A DNA stretch of 64,000 bases from Hamadaea tsunoensis DSM 44101 (GCF_000428945.1 NZ_AUAX01000006.1:332003-396002); one strand, 5' to 3'. Positions 50,959-60,693 are shown, counted from the stretch's first letter. Program-made: numbers and translations. Notes: generated by a model from the sequence alone, not told the origin.

Positions 50959-51981
50959 ATGAAGTTCGAGAACCTGACGGTCGACGCGGTCGACGCACTG
51001 TCCGACGACGGTCTCATGATCACTTTTGCGGTGCCGGACGGGCAGCGGGAGCGGTTCGCGTTCCGCCCCGGTCAGCACGTGACCCTCGACGCCGGGCTGC
51101 GCCGGTCCTATTCGATCTGCTCCACGCCGGCGGAGCTGGCCGAGCGCGGTCGCCTGCGGGTGGGCGTACGGCTGCTGCCGGCGGGGGAGTTCTCCAAGAT
51201 CGCTGAAGGGCTGCGGCCGGGCGACACCGTGGCAGCGCTGCCGCCACTGGGCCGGTTCACCACCGACCTCACCCCGGATCGGGCCCGCCGCTACGGCGCG
51301 GTGGTCGCGGGTTCGGGGATCACGCCCGTGCTGTCCCTGGTCGCGACCGCGCTCTCGGTCGAGCCGGCCAGCACCTTCGCCGTCATCTGCGGCAATCGCT
51401 CCTCGGCGAGCGCCTTCGGCGTGGACGAGCTGGCCGACCTCAAGGACCGGTTCGGGGCCCGGCTGCACATCGTGCACGTGCTCTCCCGGGAGGCGTCGGC
51501 CTCGCTGCACGGCCGGCTGACTCCGGCGCTGGTCGCCGACCTGCTGCCGCTCGTCGGCCCGGTGGACGAATGGTTCCTGTGCGGGCCGCTGGGCATGGTC
51601 GAGGGAGCCCGGCCGGTCGTCGCCGCCACCGGCGCTACCGTGCACGTCGAGCTGTTCCACGTCGGTACGCCGCCCACCGCACCCCCCGCCGAGGAGGACG
51701 CCGGTGAGGTGGAGGTCGAACTCGTGCTCGACGGCCGGGCGACGACGTTCTCCATGTCGGCCGGGGAACGCGTACTCGACGCCGCGCTGCGGCACCGAAC
51801 CGAGCTCCCGTACGCGTGCCGCGGCGGGGTCTGCTCGACGTGCCGGGCCAAGGTGCTCGCGGGATCGGTGACCATGGCTGCGAACTGGGCGCTCGACCCG
51901 GCCGAGACCGCCGCGGGGTATGTCCTGACCTGCCAGTCACAGCCGTCCTCATCGAGGATCGTCATCGACTACGACGCCTGA
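50959..51981 (+). CDS. paaE: Phenylacetyl-CoA epoxidase reductase subunit PaaE
   Basis: This 340-aa reductase passes electrons from NADPH to the PaaA diiron centre. An FAD domain (RPGQHVTLDAGLRRSYSICSTP, about 36-57), an NAD domain (VAGSGITPVLSLV, FLCGPLGMVEG) and a C-terminal plant-type [2Fe-2S] domain (CRGGVCSTCRAKV...C) are in the usual order. It is the last gene of the operon. No paaG, paaZ, paaK or paaR is in the window. Confidence 0.97.
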   Translation: MKFENLTVDAVDALSDDGLMITFAVPDGQRERFAFRPGQHVTLDAGLRRSYSICSTPAELAERGRLRVGVRLLPAGEFSKIAEGLRPGDTVAALPPLGRFTTDLTPDRARRYGAVVAGSGITPVLSLVATALSVEPASTFAVICGNRSSASAFGVDELADLKDRFGARLHIVHVLSREASASLHGRLTPALVADLLPLVGPVDEWFLCGPLGMVEGARPVVAATGATVHVELFHVGTPPTAPPAEEDAGEVEVELVLDGRATTFSMSAGERVLDAALRHRTELPYACRGGVCSTCRAKVLAGSVTMAANWALDPAETAAGYVLTCQSQPSSSRIVIDYDA

Positions 51982-52087
51982 GAATCAAGATCACGGTGGG
52001 GTGAATCCGTTCACAACCGCTTGTCCAAGGGGCATATGGGGTAGCGATACTGGACGGGACCGGTACCCCACCTTCGAGGACTGGATC

Positions 52088-52996
52088 GTGGACATGAGCG
52101 CAGAGTTGCGTGGTTGGACCGTCGGCGTCATCGGGGCCGGCCGGGTCGGAGCGGTGCTGGGCGCGGCCCTCGCCGCCGCCGGGCACCACGTCGTCGCCGC
52201 CTCCGGCGTATCCGCGGCCGCCAAGCACCGGATCGCCACCCTTCTTCCGCAGGCCGAGAACATCCCCGCCGACCAGGTCGCGCGGGCCGCCGCGGATCTC
52301 CTGATCATCGCCGTGCCGGACGACGCGCTGGCCGCCGTGGTGGCCGGACTTGCCCAGGTCGGTGCCCTGCACCCCGGGCAGGTCGTCGCGCACACCTCGG
52401 GCGCGCACGGGCTGGCGGTGCTCGAACCGGCCCGCGCCGTCGGCGCCCGCCCGCTCGCGCTGCACCCCGCCATGACCTTCACCGGCACCGAGACCGATCT
52501 CGCCCGGCTCAAGGAAGGCATCTCGTTCGGCGTGACCGCGCCGCCGGATCTGGCCCTCATCGCCCACGATCTCGTGGACGACCTCGGCGGGCAGCTGGAG
52601 TGGATCGACGAGCCGGACCGGCCGCTGTATCACGCGGCCCTCGCGCACGGGGCGAACCACCTGGTCACGCTCGTGAACGAGGCCGCCGACATGCTCCGCG
52701 CGGCCGGCGTCACCCAGCCCGAGAAGGTGCTGGCCCCGCTGCTGCGGGCCGCCCTCGACAACGCCCTCGTCACCGGCGACGCCGCCCTCACCGGGCCGGT
52801 CTCGCGAGGCGACGCGGGCACGGTCGCCAAGCACGTCGCGGTCCTCGGCCGCGTCCAGCCGGACTCCGTGCCGGCGTACCTGGCGCTGGCCCGGCGCAGC
52901 GCCGACCGCGCGATCGCCGTCGGCCGGCTGCGGCCCACGGATGCCGAGTCGCTGCTCGATGTTCTCGCCGGCCGGCCGGAGACTGTTCACTCATGA
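52088..52996 (+). CDS. Rossmann-fold DUF2520 protein upstream of panC
   Basis: This 302-aa protein has an NAD(P)-binding Rossmann domain ([29 protein letters not shown], residues 8-36) and the DUF2520 C-terminal helical domain ([49 protein letters not shown]). The family sits beside panC in actinobacteria and resembles ketopantoate reductase or prephenate dehydrogenase, so a pantothenate role is likely. GTG 52088 is chosen because GAGGA is 7 nt upstream; ATG 52094 is 13 nt away. Its stop overlaps the panC ATG. Confidence 0.88.
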   Translation: MDMSAELRGWTVGVIGAGRVGAVLGAALAAAGHHVVAASGVSAAAKHRIATLLPQAENIPADQVARAAADLLIIAVPDDALAAVVAGLAQVGALHPGQVVAHTSGAHGLAVLEPARAVGARPLALHPAMTFTGTETDLARLKEGISFGVTAPPDLALIAHDLVDDLGGQLEWIDEPDRPLYHAALAHGANHLVTLVNEAADMLRAAGVTQPEKVLAPLLRAALDNALVTGDAALTGPVSRGDAGTVAKHVAVLGRVQPDSVPAYLALARRSADRAIAVGRLRPTDAESLLDVLAGRPETVHS

Positions 52997-53826
52997 GGAT
53001 CGTGGACAACCGCGCCGACCTGGCCGCGGCGCGCTCGGCGGCGACCGGCCGGGTCGGCGTCGTCATGACCATGGGCGCGCTGCACGAAGGGCACGCCACG
53101 CTGCTGCGCGAGGCGCGTAAGAACGCCGACGTCGTGCTCGCGACGATCTTCGTGAACCCGTTGCAGTTCGGGCCGAACGAGGACTTCACCCGATATCCGC
53201 GTACGCTCGCCGCCGATCTCCAGGTCTGCGAGCGCGAGGGTGTGGACGTCGTCTTCACTCCCGACCCCGAGGTCATGTACCCGGGCGGCGAGCCCGGCGT
53301 CCGCGTCGACCCGGGTCCGCTCGGCGACCTGCTCGAAGGTGCCGTACGCCCCGGCCACTTCGCCGGCGTGCTGACCGTCGTGCACAAGCTGCTCTGCCTG
53401 ACCGGCGCCGACGTCGCGTACTTCGGCGAGAAGGACTTCCAGCAGCTCACCCTGATCAAGGCGATGGTCCGCGACCTCGATCTCGACGTGGAGATCGTCG
53501 GCGTCCCGACCGTCCGCGAGCCTGACGGCCTGGCGCTGTCCAGCCGCAACCGCTACCTCGACGACGACCAGCGGGTGCTCGGGCTGCACCTGTCGGCGGC
53601 GCTGCGGGCCGGGCAGGCCGCCGCCGCCGAGGGCGCCGACGCACCGGCCGTGACGGCCGCCGCGAGCGCTGCTCTCGCCCCCGTCGAGGCCGACTACCTG
53701 GAACTGCGGTCGCCCGACCTCGGGCCGGCCCCGGCGGCGGGCGACGCCCGGCTGCTGATCGCCGCCCGGGTGGGTCCGACCCGCCTGATCGACAACGCTC
53801 CCGTCCGGCTTCTCGGCAAGGTGTGA
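52993..53826 (+). CDS. panC: Pantothenate synthetase
   Basis: This 277-aa enzyme joins pantoate and beta-alanine with [23 protein letters not shown] carries the nucleotide-binding HxGH, then [33 protein letters not shown] and the KMSKS-like SSRNRYL. It overlaps the DUF2520 gene at its start (ATGA) and is followed at once by panD, which makes its beta-alanine substrate. Confidence 0.97.
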   Translation: MRIVDNRADLAAARSAATGRVGVVMTMGALHEGHATLLREARKNADVVLATIFVNPLQFGPNEDFTRYPRTLAADLQVCEREGVDVVFTPDPEVMYPGGEPGVRVDPGPLGDLLEGAVRPGHFAGVLTVVHKLLCLTGADVAYFGEKDFQQLTLIKAMVRDLDLDVEIVGVPTVREPDGLALSSRNRYLDDDQRVLGLHLSAALRAGQAAAAEGADAPAVTAAASAALAPVEADYLELRSPDLGPAPAAGDARLLIAARVGPTRLIDNAPVRLLGKV

Positions 53827-53828
53827 AC

Positions 53829-54242
53829 ATGCTGCGTACGATGCTCAAGTCCAAGATCCACCGGGCCGTCGTGACCCAGGCCGACCTGCACTACGTCGGC
53901 TCCGTCACGATCGACGCGAACCTGCTCAAGGCGGCCGACCTGCTGCCCGGCGAGAAGGTCGCGATCGTCGACGTCACCAACGGCGCCCGCCTGGAGACCT
54001 ACGTCATCGAGGGCGAGCCCGGTACCGGGATCATCGGGATCAACGGCGCCGCGGCCCACCTCGTGCACCCCGGCGACATCGTCATCCTCATCGCGTACGC
54101 GCAGATGGACGACGTGGAGGCGCGGGCGTACCAGCCGCGGATCGTGCACGTGAACGCCGACAACGAGATCATCGAGCTGGGCGACGACCCGGCCGAGGCG
54201 GTCCCGGGCATGGTCGGCGACCTCGTGTCCGGCCGGGTGTGA
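53829..54242 (+). CDS. panD: Aspartate 1-decarboxylase proenzyme
   Basis: This 137-aa pyruvoyl enzyme forms beta-alanine from aspartate. [33 protein letters not shown] is the family start; self-cleavage should occur between Gly24 and Ser25, making the pyruvoyl group from Ser25. ATG 53829 gives the canonical N-terminus; a GTG at 53823 overlapping the panC stop adds two residues. It is the last gene of the pan operon, convergent with the TetR gene 3 nt later. Confidence 0.97.
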   Translation: MLRTMLKSKIHRAVVTQADLHYVGSVTIDANLLKAADLLPGEKVAIVDVTNGARLETYVIEGEPGTGIIGINGAAAHLVHPGDIVILIAYAQMDDVEARAYQPRIVHVNADNEIIELGDDPAEAVPGMVGDLVSGRV

Positions 54243-54245
54243 GCC

Positions 54246-54827
54246 TCAGATCCCCTGTTCGAGGACGCTCAGCGTCGTGTCGATGACCTCGGCGACGCTG
54301 AGCTCGGGCCGGTCCGACCAGTACTCGAAGACGCTGATCAGCGCGCCGATGAAGCCGCCGGTGGTGGCCAGCACCCGGATGTCGTTCGCCGGCAGCCCCA
54401 GCTGTTCGCCGATGAGCTCGGCGAACACCGTCTGCGTCTGGGAGAAGTTGTCCCACACCCGGGCGCGCAGGGCCGGCACCGAGTACATGAGGCGGGTACG
54501 CCAGCGGAACAGCTCCTGGTCGGCCGGTGAGATGTGGCCGAGCGTCTCGGCCACCACGAGCCGGGCCGTCGCGATCGGCGAGCGGCCGTCGCGCATGTGC
54601 TTGCGCCAGGACTCGACCATGATCGGGTCGTACTCGTCGCGGATGATCGTGTCTTCCTTGGTCGGGAAGTAGCGGAAGAACGTGGCCGGCGAGACCTCGG
54701 CCGCCGCCGCGATCTGGTCGACGGTCGTGGCCTCGTAGCCGTTCTCCTTGATCAGCCGGTACGCCGCCTCCTGGATCGCCTGGCGGGTCCTGGCCTTCTT
54801 GCGTTCACGCAGTCCCGGCGTACTCAT
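54246..54827 (-). CDS. TetR family regulator linked to an MFS drug exporter
   Basis: This 193-aa regulator opens with LRERKKARTRQAIQEAAYRLIKENGYEATTVDQIAAAAEVSPATFFRYFPTKEDTI, a clear TetR helix-turn-helix. The C-terminal domain (MRRVRQ-like region then FSQTQTVFAELIGEQLGLPANDIRVLATTGGF) resembles MftR-like regulators. It overlaps the end of the upstream MFS gene by 23 nt and is probably co-transcribed from the promoter at 56356-56389, whose palindrome it would bind. ATG 54845 is an alternative. Confidence 0.92.
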   Translation of the reverse strand: MSTPGLRERKKARTRQAIQEAAYRLIKENGYEATTVDQIAAAAEVSPATFFRYFPTKEDTIIRDEYDPIMVESWRKHMRDGRSPIATARLVVAETLGHISPADQELFRWRTRLMYSVPALRARVWDNFSQTQTVFAELIGEQLGLPANDIRVLATTGGFIGALISVFEYWSDRPELSVAEVIDTTLSVLEQGI

Positions 54828-56352
54828 GGGACGATTCTGCGCCATCACCGGCGGCCGCCGCGGGGTCGGGCGCATCCCGGCCGGGCAGGAAGAGCGCCGC
54901 GAGGACACCGCCCACCACGGTGAGCACCGCACTCGTCAGCAGTACGCGGTCCATCCCGGCCACGAAGGCGTGCACCGCATCGTCGGCCAGCCCAGGAATC
55001 CGCAGCGCGACCAGGATCGAGTCCTTCGCCGCCGCCGCCGGGGCAGCCAGCAGGCCGGCCGTGTCGAGGCGGTGGGCGTACACGCCGGACAGGACGCTGC
55101 CCAGCACCGCCACACCGAGCGCCCCGCCGACCTGCCGCATCGACTGCACCGCCGCCGAACCGACCCCGGTCTTGGCCGGGTGCAGCGTACGCAGCACGGC
55201 GTCCATGGCGGTCGGCAGCGACAGGCCGACTCCGATGCCGACGACCACGAACCAGAGCGCCGCCCACGCGTACGTGCTGGTGGTGGTCGTGACGGCGCCG
55301 AGGCCGAGGCCGGCCCCCATGACGACGAGCCCGGCGGCGACCAGCGACCGGTTGCCGAAGCGCGGGGCCAGCTTGGCCGCGATCCGAGCCGCGACCGCGA
55401 GCCCGGCGATCATCGGCAGCAGCCGTACGCCGACCGCCAGCGCGTCGTAGCCGAACCGGGCGAACAGGTACTGCGGCATGACGAACAGCAGGCCGAGCAT
55501 GCCGAAGCTGGCGACGGTGCCGGAGATCGAGCCCCAGAGGAAGTTGCGGTCGGCGAACAGCCCGACGTCGAGCAGCGGATCGCGGACCCGGGTCTGCCAG
55601 TACGCGAACAGGCCGAGTGCGAGCAGCCCGCCGGCGACCCAGGGCAGGCTGTGCGTCCAGCCGTCGAGCGGGGCCTGGATGACGCCGTAGACGAAGGCAC
55701 CCAGGCCGATCATGGAGAGCACCGCTCCGAGCAGGTCGACGCGTCCGGTCGAGGCGGCACGGGATTCGGGGACCAGCAGCACGCCCAGGATCACGGCGAT
55801 GATCACGATGGGCACGTTGATCAGGAAGATCGAGCCCCACCAGAAGTGGTCGAGCAGGTAGCCGCCGAGGATCGGGCCGAGCGGCAGGCCGAGGGCGACG
55901 CAGACCGACCAGACCGCGATCGCCTTGGGCCGCTCGGCACGATCGAAGATCACCGGCAGGACGCCCATGGTCAGCGGCATGATCAGGGATCCGCCGAGGC
56001 CCATCACCGTACGCGCCGCGATGAGCTGGGCGACGTTGTCGGTCGTGGCGGCGAGGGCCGACCCGGCGCCGAACAGCACGAGCCCGATGAGCAGCCAGCG
56101 CTTGCGGCCGTAGCGGTCGCCCAGCAGCCCGGCCGGCAGCAGCGCGACCGCGAAGACCAGCATGTACGAGTCGACGATCCATTGGAGGTCGTCGGTGCCC
56201 GCGCCCAGGGCGGCCGACAGGTTGGGCAGCGCGACGTTGAGGATCGTCCCGTCGAGGCCGATGACCAGCACCGACAGTGCCAGGACGGCCAGGATCAGCC
56301 ACCGCGCGCGTACGCGTTCGCCGTCCTTCGGGGGTGAAGTGAGAGTAGCCAT
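54805..56352 (-). CDS. DHA2-type MFS drug efflux transporter (14 TMS)
   Basis: This 515-aa protein has about 14 membrane helices. LDGTILNVALPNLSAALGAGTDDLQWIVDSYMLVFA (motif D1), GDRYGRKRWLL (motif A) and GPILGGYLLDHFWWGSIFLINVPI (motif C) identify a DHA2 drug:proton antiporter. It probably exports hydrophobic drugs or an endogenous metabolite. It is leaderless from its promoter, with a perfect TetR-type operator over the -10, and the TetR gene follows in the same transcript, a negative feedback design. Confidence 0.95.
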   Translation of the reverse strand: MATLTSPPKDGERVRARWLILAVLALSVLVIGLDGTILNVALPNLSAALGAGTDDLQWIVDSYMLVFAVALLPAGLLGDRYGRKRWLLIGLVLFGAGSALAATTDNVAQLIAARTVMGLGGSLIMPLTMGVLPVIFDRAERPKAIAVWSVCVALGLPLGPILGGYLLDHFWWGSIFLINVPIVIIAVILGVLLVPESRAASTGRVDLLGAVLSMIGLGAFVYGVIQAPLDGWTHSLPWVAGGLLALGLFAYWQTRVRDPLLDVGLFADRNFLWGSISGTVASFGMLGLLFVMPQYLFARFGYDALAVGVRLLPMIAGLAVAARIAAKLAPRFGNRSLVAAGLVVMGAGLGLGAVTTTTSTYAWAALWFVVVGIGVGLSLPTAMDAVLRTLHPAKTGVGSAAVQSMRQVGGALGVAVLGSVLSGVYAHRLDTAGLLAAPAAAAKDSILVALRIPGLADDAVHAFVAGMDRVLLTSAVLTVVGGVLAALFLPGRDAPDPAAAAGDGAESSHEYAGTA

Positions 56353-56355
56353 GAA

Positions 56356-56389
56356 TTGAGAGTAACTCTCAAAAGAGAGATCATGTCAA
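56356..56389 (-). promoter_or_regulatory. MFS/TetR promoter with perfect operator
   Basis: On the minus strand TTGACA (56389-56384), a 19-nt spacer and TACTCT (56364-56359) end 6 nt before ATG 56352. TTGAGAGTAACTCTCAA (56356-56372) is a perfect palindrome with 8-bp arms around one base and covers the -10. The likely ligand-sensing repressor is the TetR coded downstream. Confidence 0.75.
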
Positions 56390-56462
56390 GGCGAGTCGGG
56401 TTCATGATGGTTGACCACATGCCGTAAGGTGGCCTGCCTAACACCCTTGGGGAGGGACCAGA

Positions 56463-57323
56463 ATGCGGCGTTGGATCTCGGCCGCGGCGCTCTTGGGCGC
56501 CGTGGCGTTCGTGGCGGCGGGTTGCGGGCTGCCGGCCGGAGTCGACGGGAAACTCGCCGACGGCTGGGCACCGATCGCCGCGCCGCAGGGTTTCACCCCC
56601 GATGCCGGCACCTGCCACGCCTCGTTCGAAGAGACCGGCTACCTGAGCAGCTACAACCCGATCGACTGCGGCCAGTCGCACAAGACCGAGACGGTCTTCG
56701 TCGGGCAGCTCACCACCGCCTCCGTGCCGGCCGCGGGCAGCGCCGACCGGGTCAAGGCGTTCCAGGAGTGCCAGGGCAAGGTCAACGAGTTCCTCGGCGC
56801 CGAGTGGCACGACGGCCGGGTCTGGATCGGCCTCACCTTCCCCAGCGACGCGGCCTGGTCGGGCGGCGCGCACTGGTACCGCTGCGAGGTCTCGGAGCTC
56901 GAAGAGGTCTTCGGCGACGACGTCGCGCGGACCGGCAGCCTCAAGGGCGAGCTGGCCAAGCCCGGCTCCGCCGTGCACCTCGGCTGCTTCAACTACGCCA
57001 GCGGCGGCGACCTCAAGCCGATCGCCTGCGCCTCCAAGCACAACGCGGAGTACGTCGGCAGCATCGCGATCAGCTCGCAGGCCCAGTCGGCCAACCGCGA
57101 CACGATGATCACCAACTGCCGCAAGCAGATCGCCGCGTACGCGAAGATGAAGTACTCGAGCGACATGCGCTACCGGGTAGGCGAATTCTGGGACCCGGTC
57201 TCGGTGACCGAGTTCAACGGCGGCGACCGTCGCGTACGCTGCTATGCCTGGTTCTCGCCGGACACGAAGACGAAGTCGATCAAGGGAGCCGGCGCGGGCG
57301 CGCTGCCGATCCACTACGCGTGA
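56463..57323 (+). CDS. Septum formation family lipoprotein
   Basis: This 286-aa lipoprotein has a signal peptide with lipobox FVAAGC (Cys21) and a septum-formation (PF13845-like) extracellular domain, visible as repeated Cys-containing units: PDAGTCHASFEETG...NPIDCGQSHKTETVFVG and GCFNYASGGDLKPIACASKHNAEYVG. Members are found in actinobacterial membranes and have been linked to division, with no known chemistry. GGGGAGGG precedes the ATG. Cysteines in both halves could form disulfides. Confidence 0.88.
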   Translation: MRRWISAAALLGAVAFVAAGCGLPAGVDGKLADGWAPIAAPQGFTPDAGTCHASFEETGYLSSYNPIDCGQSHKTETVFVGQLTTASVPAAGSADRVKAFQECQGKVNEFLGAEWHDGRVWIGLTFPSDAAWSGGAHWYRCEVSELEEVFGDDVARTGSLKGELAKPGSAVHLGCFNYASGGDLKPIACASKHNAEYVGSIAISSQAQSANRDTMITNCRKQIAAYAKMKYSSDMRYRVGEFWDPVSVTEFNGGDRRVRCYAWFSPDTKTKSIKGAGAGALPIHYA

Positions 57324-57343
57324 TCGAGTCCGCGTGACGCCGC

Positions 57344-57364
57344 TAACGTTTCCGTAGTGGAAAC
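57344..57364 (+). promoter_or_regulatory. nadB leaderless -10 and palindromic operator
   Basis: TAACGT (57344-57349) lies 7 nt before GTG 57357. GTTTCCGTAGTGGAAAC (57348-57364) is a palindrome with 6-bp arms (GTTTCC/GGAAAC) around 5 nt; it spans the predicted transcription start and the first codons. It may bind a repressor of NAD synthesis; the protein is not known from this window. Confidence 0.6.
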
Positions 57365-59033
57365 ATCCGCAAAACGGTTCACTGTCCATATGGAGTTAAC
57401 TCAGGTCGGGCGGCCCACGCGGCTGCCCGCACCGGCACCGGGCTGGGTCGAACAGACCGACGTGCTCGTCGTCGGTTCCGGCGTCGCCGGTCTGACCACC
57501 GCGCTGCACCTGCGCGAGGCCGGGCTGCACGTCACCGTGGTGACCAAGGTCAACATCGATGACGGGTCGACGCGCTGGGCGCAGGGCGGCATCGCGGCCG
57601 TCCTCGATCCGTTCGACACGCCGCAGGCGCACGCCGAGGACACCAAGGTGGCCGGGGTCGGGATCTGCGACCCGGCCGCCGTGGACGTCCTCGTCACCGA
57701 GGGTCCCGAGCGCGTACGCGAGCTGATCCGCTGGGGCACGAACTTCGACCGCAACGCCGACGGCTCCTTGATGCTGACCCGGGAGGGCGGCCACCACGCC
57801 AACCGGATCGTCCACGCCGGCGGCGACGCGACCGGTGCCGAGGTGCAGCGGGCACTGCACACGGCGGTGCACCGCGATCCGTGGATCCGGCTGGTCGAGC
57901 ACGCGCTCGTGCTGGACCTCCTGCGCGACGCCACCGGCCGGGCCTGCGGCATCACGCTGCACGTGCTCGGCGAGGGCCGGCCCGACGGCGTCGGCGCCAT
58001 CCTCGCCCGTGCGGTCGTGCTGGCCACCGGCGGCATGGGCCAGATCTTCGCCTCCACCACGAACCCCGTCGTGTCGACCGGGGACGGCGTCGCGCTCGCG
58101 CTGCGCGCCGGTGCGACCGTCACCGACGTCGAGTTCGTCCAGTTCCACCCGACCGCCCTGTACCTGCGCAACACCGGGGCCGCCCAGCAACCGCTGGTCT
58201 CCGAGGCGCTGCGGGGCGAGGGCGCGTACCTGGTGGACGCGCACGGGACGCGGTTCATGGTCGGCCAGCACGAACTGGCCGAACTCGCGCCCCGCGACGT
58301 CGTCGCCAAGGGCATCCACCGGCAGCTGCTGGCCACCGGGGCCGAACACGTGTACCTGGACGCGCGGCACGTCGAGCGGGTGGCCGAGCGGTTCCCGACG
58401 ATCACGGCGTACTGCCTGGCGGCCGGGGTGGACCCCGCGCACGACCTGATCCCCGTCTCACCGGCCGCGCACCATGCCAGCGGCGGGGTCCGGACCGACC
58501 TGTCCGGGCGCACCTCGATCCCCGGCCTGTACGCCTGCGGCGAGGTCGCCTGCACCGGCGTACACGGTGCCAACCGGCTGGCCTCGAACTCGCTGCTCGA
58601 AGGGCTGGTCTTCAGCCGGCGCATCGGCGCCGACATCGTCCGCGACCTGCCGGCGCAGGCCGATCCCGTGCTCCCCGAGGAGACCGGGACCGGGCCGCTC
58701 GCCGACGACGACCACGCCAAGGCGCGTTCCGACCTGCAGACCGCGATGACCCGGGGGGCCGGCATCCTGCGCAGCGCCGAGTCGCTCGCCCAGGCCGAGG
58801 CCACGCTCGACCGGCTGGCCGCCGTGCCGGCCGCCCGCGGCAACGCCGGCTGGGAGCTGACCAACCTGATCACCGTCGCCTCGGCCCTCGTCCGGGCGGC
58901 CACGGTGCGCGAGGAGACGCGCGGCTGCCACTGGCGCGAGGACTTCCCGGCCGCCGAGGACGCCTGGCGCGGACACCTGCTGGCCCGGCTCGACGCCGGA
59001 ACCGTCACCGAGGACTGGGAGCCGCTGCCGTGA
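57357..59033 (+). CDS. nadB: L-aspartate oxidase
   Basis: This 558-aa flavoenzyme oxidises aspartate to iminoaspartate, the first step of de novo NAD synthesis. The FAD site is TDVLVVGSGVAGLTTALHLREAGLHVTVVTK (about 34-64); STRWAQGGIAAVL, REGGHHANRIVHAGGDATGAEVQRAL and HHASGGVRTDLSGRTSIPGLYACGE are family blocks. GTG 57357 is favoured by a -10 at 7 nt (leaderless); ATG 57390 would remove 11 residues. It overlaps nadC. No nadA (quinolinate synthase) is in the window. Confidence 0.95.
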   Translation: METSAKRFTVHMELTQVGRPTRLPAPAPGWVEQTDVLVVGSGVAGLTTALHLREAGLHVTVVTKVNIDDGSTRWAQGGIAAVLDPFDTPQAHAEDTKVAGVGICDPAAVDVLVTEGPERVRELIRWGTNFDRNADGSLMLTREGGHHANRIVHAGGDATGAEVQRALHTAVHRDPWIRLVEHALVLDLLRDATGRACGITLHVLGEGRPDGVGAILARAVVLATGGMGQIFASTTNPVVSTGDGVALALRAGATVTDVEFVQFHPTALYLRNTGAAQQPLVSEALRGEGAYLVDAHGTRFMVGQHELAELAPRDVVAKGIHRQLLATGAEHVYLDARHVERVAERFPTITAYCLAAGVDPAHDLIPVSPAAHHASGGVRTDLSGRTSIPGLYACGEVACTGVHGANRLASNSLLEGLVFSRRIGADIVRDLPAQADPVLPEETGTGPLADDDHAKARSDLQTAMTRGAGILRSAESLAQAEATLDRLAAVPAARGNAGWELTNLITVASALVRAATVREETRGCHWREDFPAAEDAWRGHLLARLDAGTVTEDWEPLP

Positions 59034-59932
59034 GGGAACAGACCGCCGCCGCCCTGCGCACCCAGGGGCTCGACCCCGCGGACGTGCAGCGGATCGTGCT
59101 GAACGCGCTGCTGGAGGACCTCGGTCCCGAGTGGATCGACGTCACCAGCGCGGCCACCATCCCGGCCGAGCAGTTCGACACCGCCGACATCGTCGCCCGC
59201 GCCCCGGGCGTCGTCGCCGGGCTCGCCGTCGCCGCCACCGTCTTCGAAGAGGTCGAGGCGCTGGACGACGGCTCCGGTACGCGTACGTCCGTCAAGCTTG
59301 TGAAGCACGACGGCGAGCGCGTGGTCCGCGGCGACGTGCTCGCCACGGTGAGCGGACCGACCCGGGTGCTGCTCATGGCCGAGCGCACCGCGCTCAACGT
59401 GCTGAGCCGGATGTCCGGCGTCGCCACCCACACGCGCGCGTGGGCCGACGAGCTGGAGGGCACCAAGGCCACCGTGCTCGACACCCGCAAGACGACCCCG
59501 GGCCTGCGCATCCTGGAGAAGTACGCGGTCCGCGCGGGCGGCGGCACGAACAAGCGCATGGGCCTCTACGACGTGGCCATGATCAAGGACAACCACAAGC
59601 TCGCGGCGGGCTCGATCACGAAGGCCTACCACCGTGTACGCGAGGCCTTCCCGGGCCTGACCGTGCAGGTGGAGGTGGAGGTGCTCGCGGAGGCCGTGGA
59701 AGCGGTCGAGGCCGGTGCGACGTTCCTGCTCTGCGACAACATGACGCCGGAGCAGCTTCGCGAGGTGGTGACGGCGGTGGGTGGCCGCGCCGAGCTGGAG
59801 GCGACCGGCAACCTGGTCCTCTCCGTGGCCCGCGCGTACGCCGAGACCGGCGTCGACTACCTCAGCGTCGGCGCGCTGACGCATTCCTCACCTATCGTGG
59901 ACATCGCATTGGACCTGCGACCTCGGGGCTGA
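59030..59932 (+). CDS. nadC: Nicotinate-nucleotide pyrophosphorylase (carboxylating)
   Basis: This 300-aa enzyme converts quinolinate and PRPP to nicotinate mononucleotide. LNALLEDLGPEWIDVTSAATIP, AERTALNVLSRMSGVATHTRAW, LDTRKTTPGLRILEKYAVRAGGGTNKRMGLYDVAMIKDNH and VEVEVLAEAVEAVEAGA cover the active site. Its GTG overlaps the nadB stop (GTGA) and coaX follows 2 nt after its own stop, forming a nadB-nadC-coaX operon. Confidence 0.97.
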   Translation: MREQTAAALRTQGLDPADVQRIVLNALLEDLGPEWIDVTSAATIPAEQFDTADIVARAPGVVAGLAVAATVFEEVEALDDGSGTRTSVKLVKHDGERVVRGDVLATVSGPTRVLLMAERTALNVLSRMSGVATHTRAWADELEGTKATVLDTRKTTPGLRILEKYAVRAGGGTNKRMGLYDVAMIKDNHKLAAGSITKAYHRVREAFPGLTVQVEVEVLAEAVEAVEAGATFLLCDNMTPEQLREVVTAVGGRAELEATGNLVLSVARAYAETGVDYLSVGALTHSSPIVDIALDLRPRG

Positions 59933-59934
59933 CC

Positions 59935-60693
59935 GTGCTGCTCTGCATCGACATCGGCAACACCAACACCGTCCTGGCCACCTTCGAGGGCGAGAAGATC
60001 GTCCACTCGTGGCGGGTCAAGACCGACGCCCGCAACACCGCCGACGAGCTGGGCCTGATGTTCCGCGGCCTGCTGGCGGCGGACAACGTCGAGATCACCG
60101 GCGTGGCGGCCTGCTCCACCGTGCCGGCGTCCCTGCGCTCGCTGCGGACCATGCTCGGCCGGTACTACGGCGGCATCCCCACGGTCATCGTCGAGCCCGG
60201 CGTGAAGACCGGCGTGCAGCTCGCGATCGACAACCCCAAGGAGGTCGGGGCCGACCGCGTGGTGAACACGCTCGCCGCGTTCAGCCTCTTCGGCGGGCCG
60301 GCGATCGTGGTGGACTTCGGCACCTCCACCAACTTCGACGCCGTCAGCGCCCGGGGCGAGTTCCTGGGCGGCGTACTGGCGCCGGGGATCGAGATCTCGG
60401 TCGAGGCACTCGCCGCCCGGGCCGCCCAGCTGCGCAAGGTGGAGCTGGTCAAGCCGGCCCGGGTGATCGGCAAGAACACCGTCGAGTGCCTGCAGTCCGG
60501 GGTGGTGTACGGCTTCGCCGGCCAGGTGGACGGCATCGTCGAGCGCATGATCGAAGAACTGGGGCCGGTCACCGCGGTCATCGCCACCGGCGGACTGGCC
60601 CCGGTCGTCGTCGCCGAATGCCGCACGATCACGCATCACGAGCCGATGATCACGCTCATCGGATTGCGGATGATATTCGAGCGGAACATCTGA
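59935..60693 (+). CDS. coaX: Type III pantothenate kinase
   Basis: This 252-aa enzyme phosphorylates pantothenate at the start of CoA synthesis; type III kinases are not inhibited by CoA. The ASKHA fold is seen in LLCIDIGNTNTVLATFEGEKIVHSWRVKTD, GVAACSTVPASL, VEPGVKTGVQLAIDNPKEVGADRVVNTLAA and VVDFGTSTNFDAV. It starts 2 nt after nadC. It consumes the product of panC coded 6 kb upstream. Confidence 0.97.
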   Translation: MLLCIDIGNTNTVLATFEGEKIVHSWRVKTDARNTADELGLMFRGLLAADNVEITGVAACSTVPASLRSLRTMLGRYYGGIPTVIVEPGVKTGVQLAIDNPKEVGADRVVNTLAAFSLFGGPAIVVDFGTSTNFDAVSARGEFLGGVLAPGIEISVEALAARAAQLRKVELVKPARVIGKNTVECLQSGVVYGFAGQVDGIVERMIEELGPVTAVIATGGLAPVVVAECRTITHHEPMITLIGLRMIFERNI

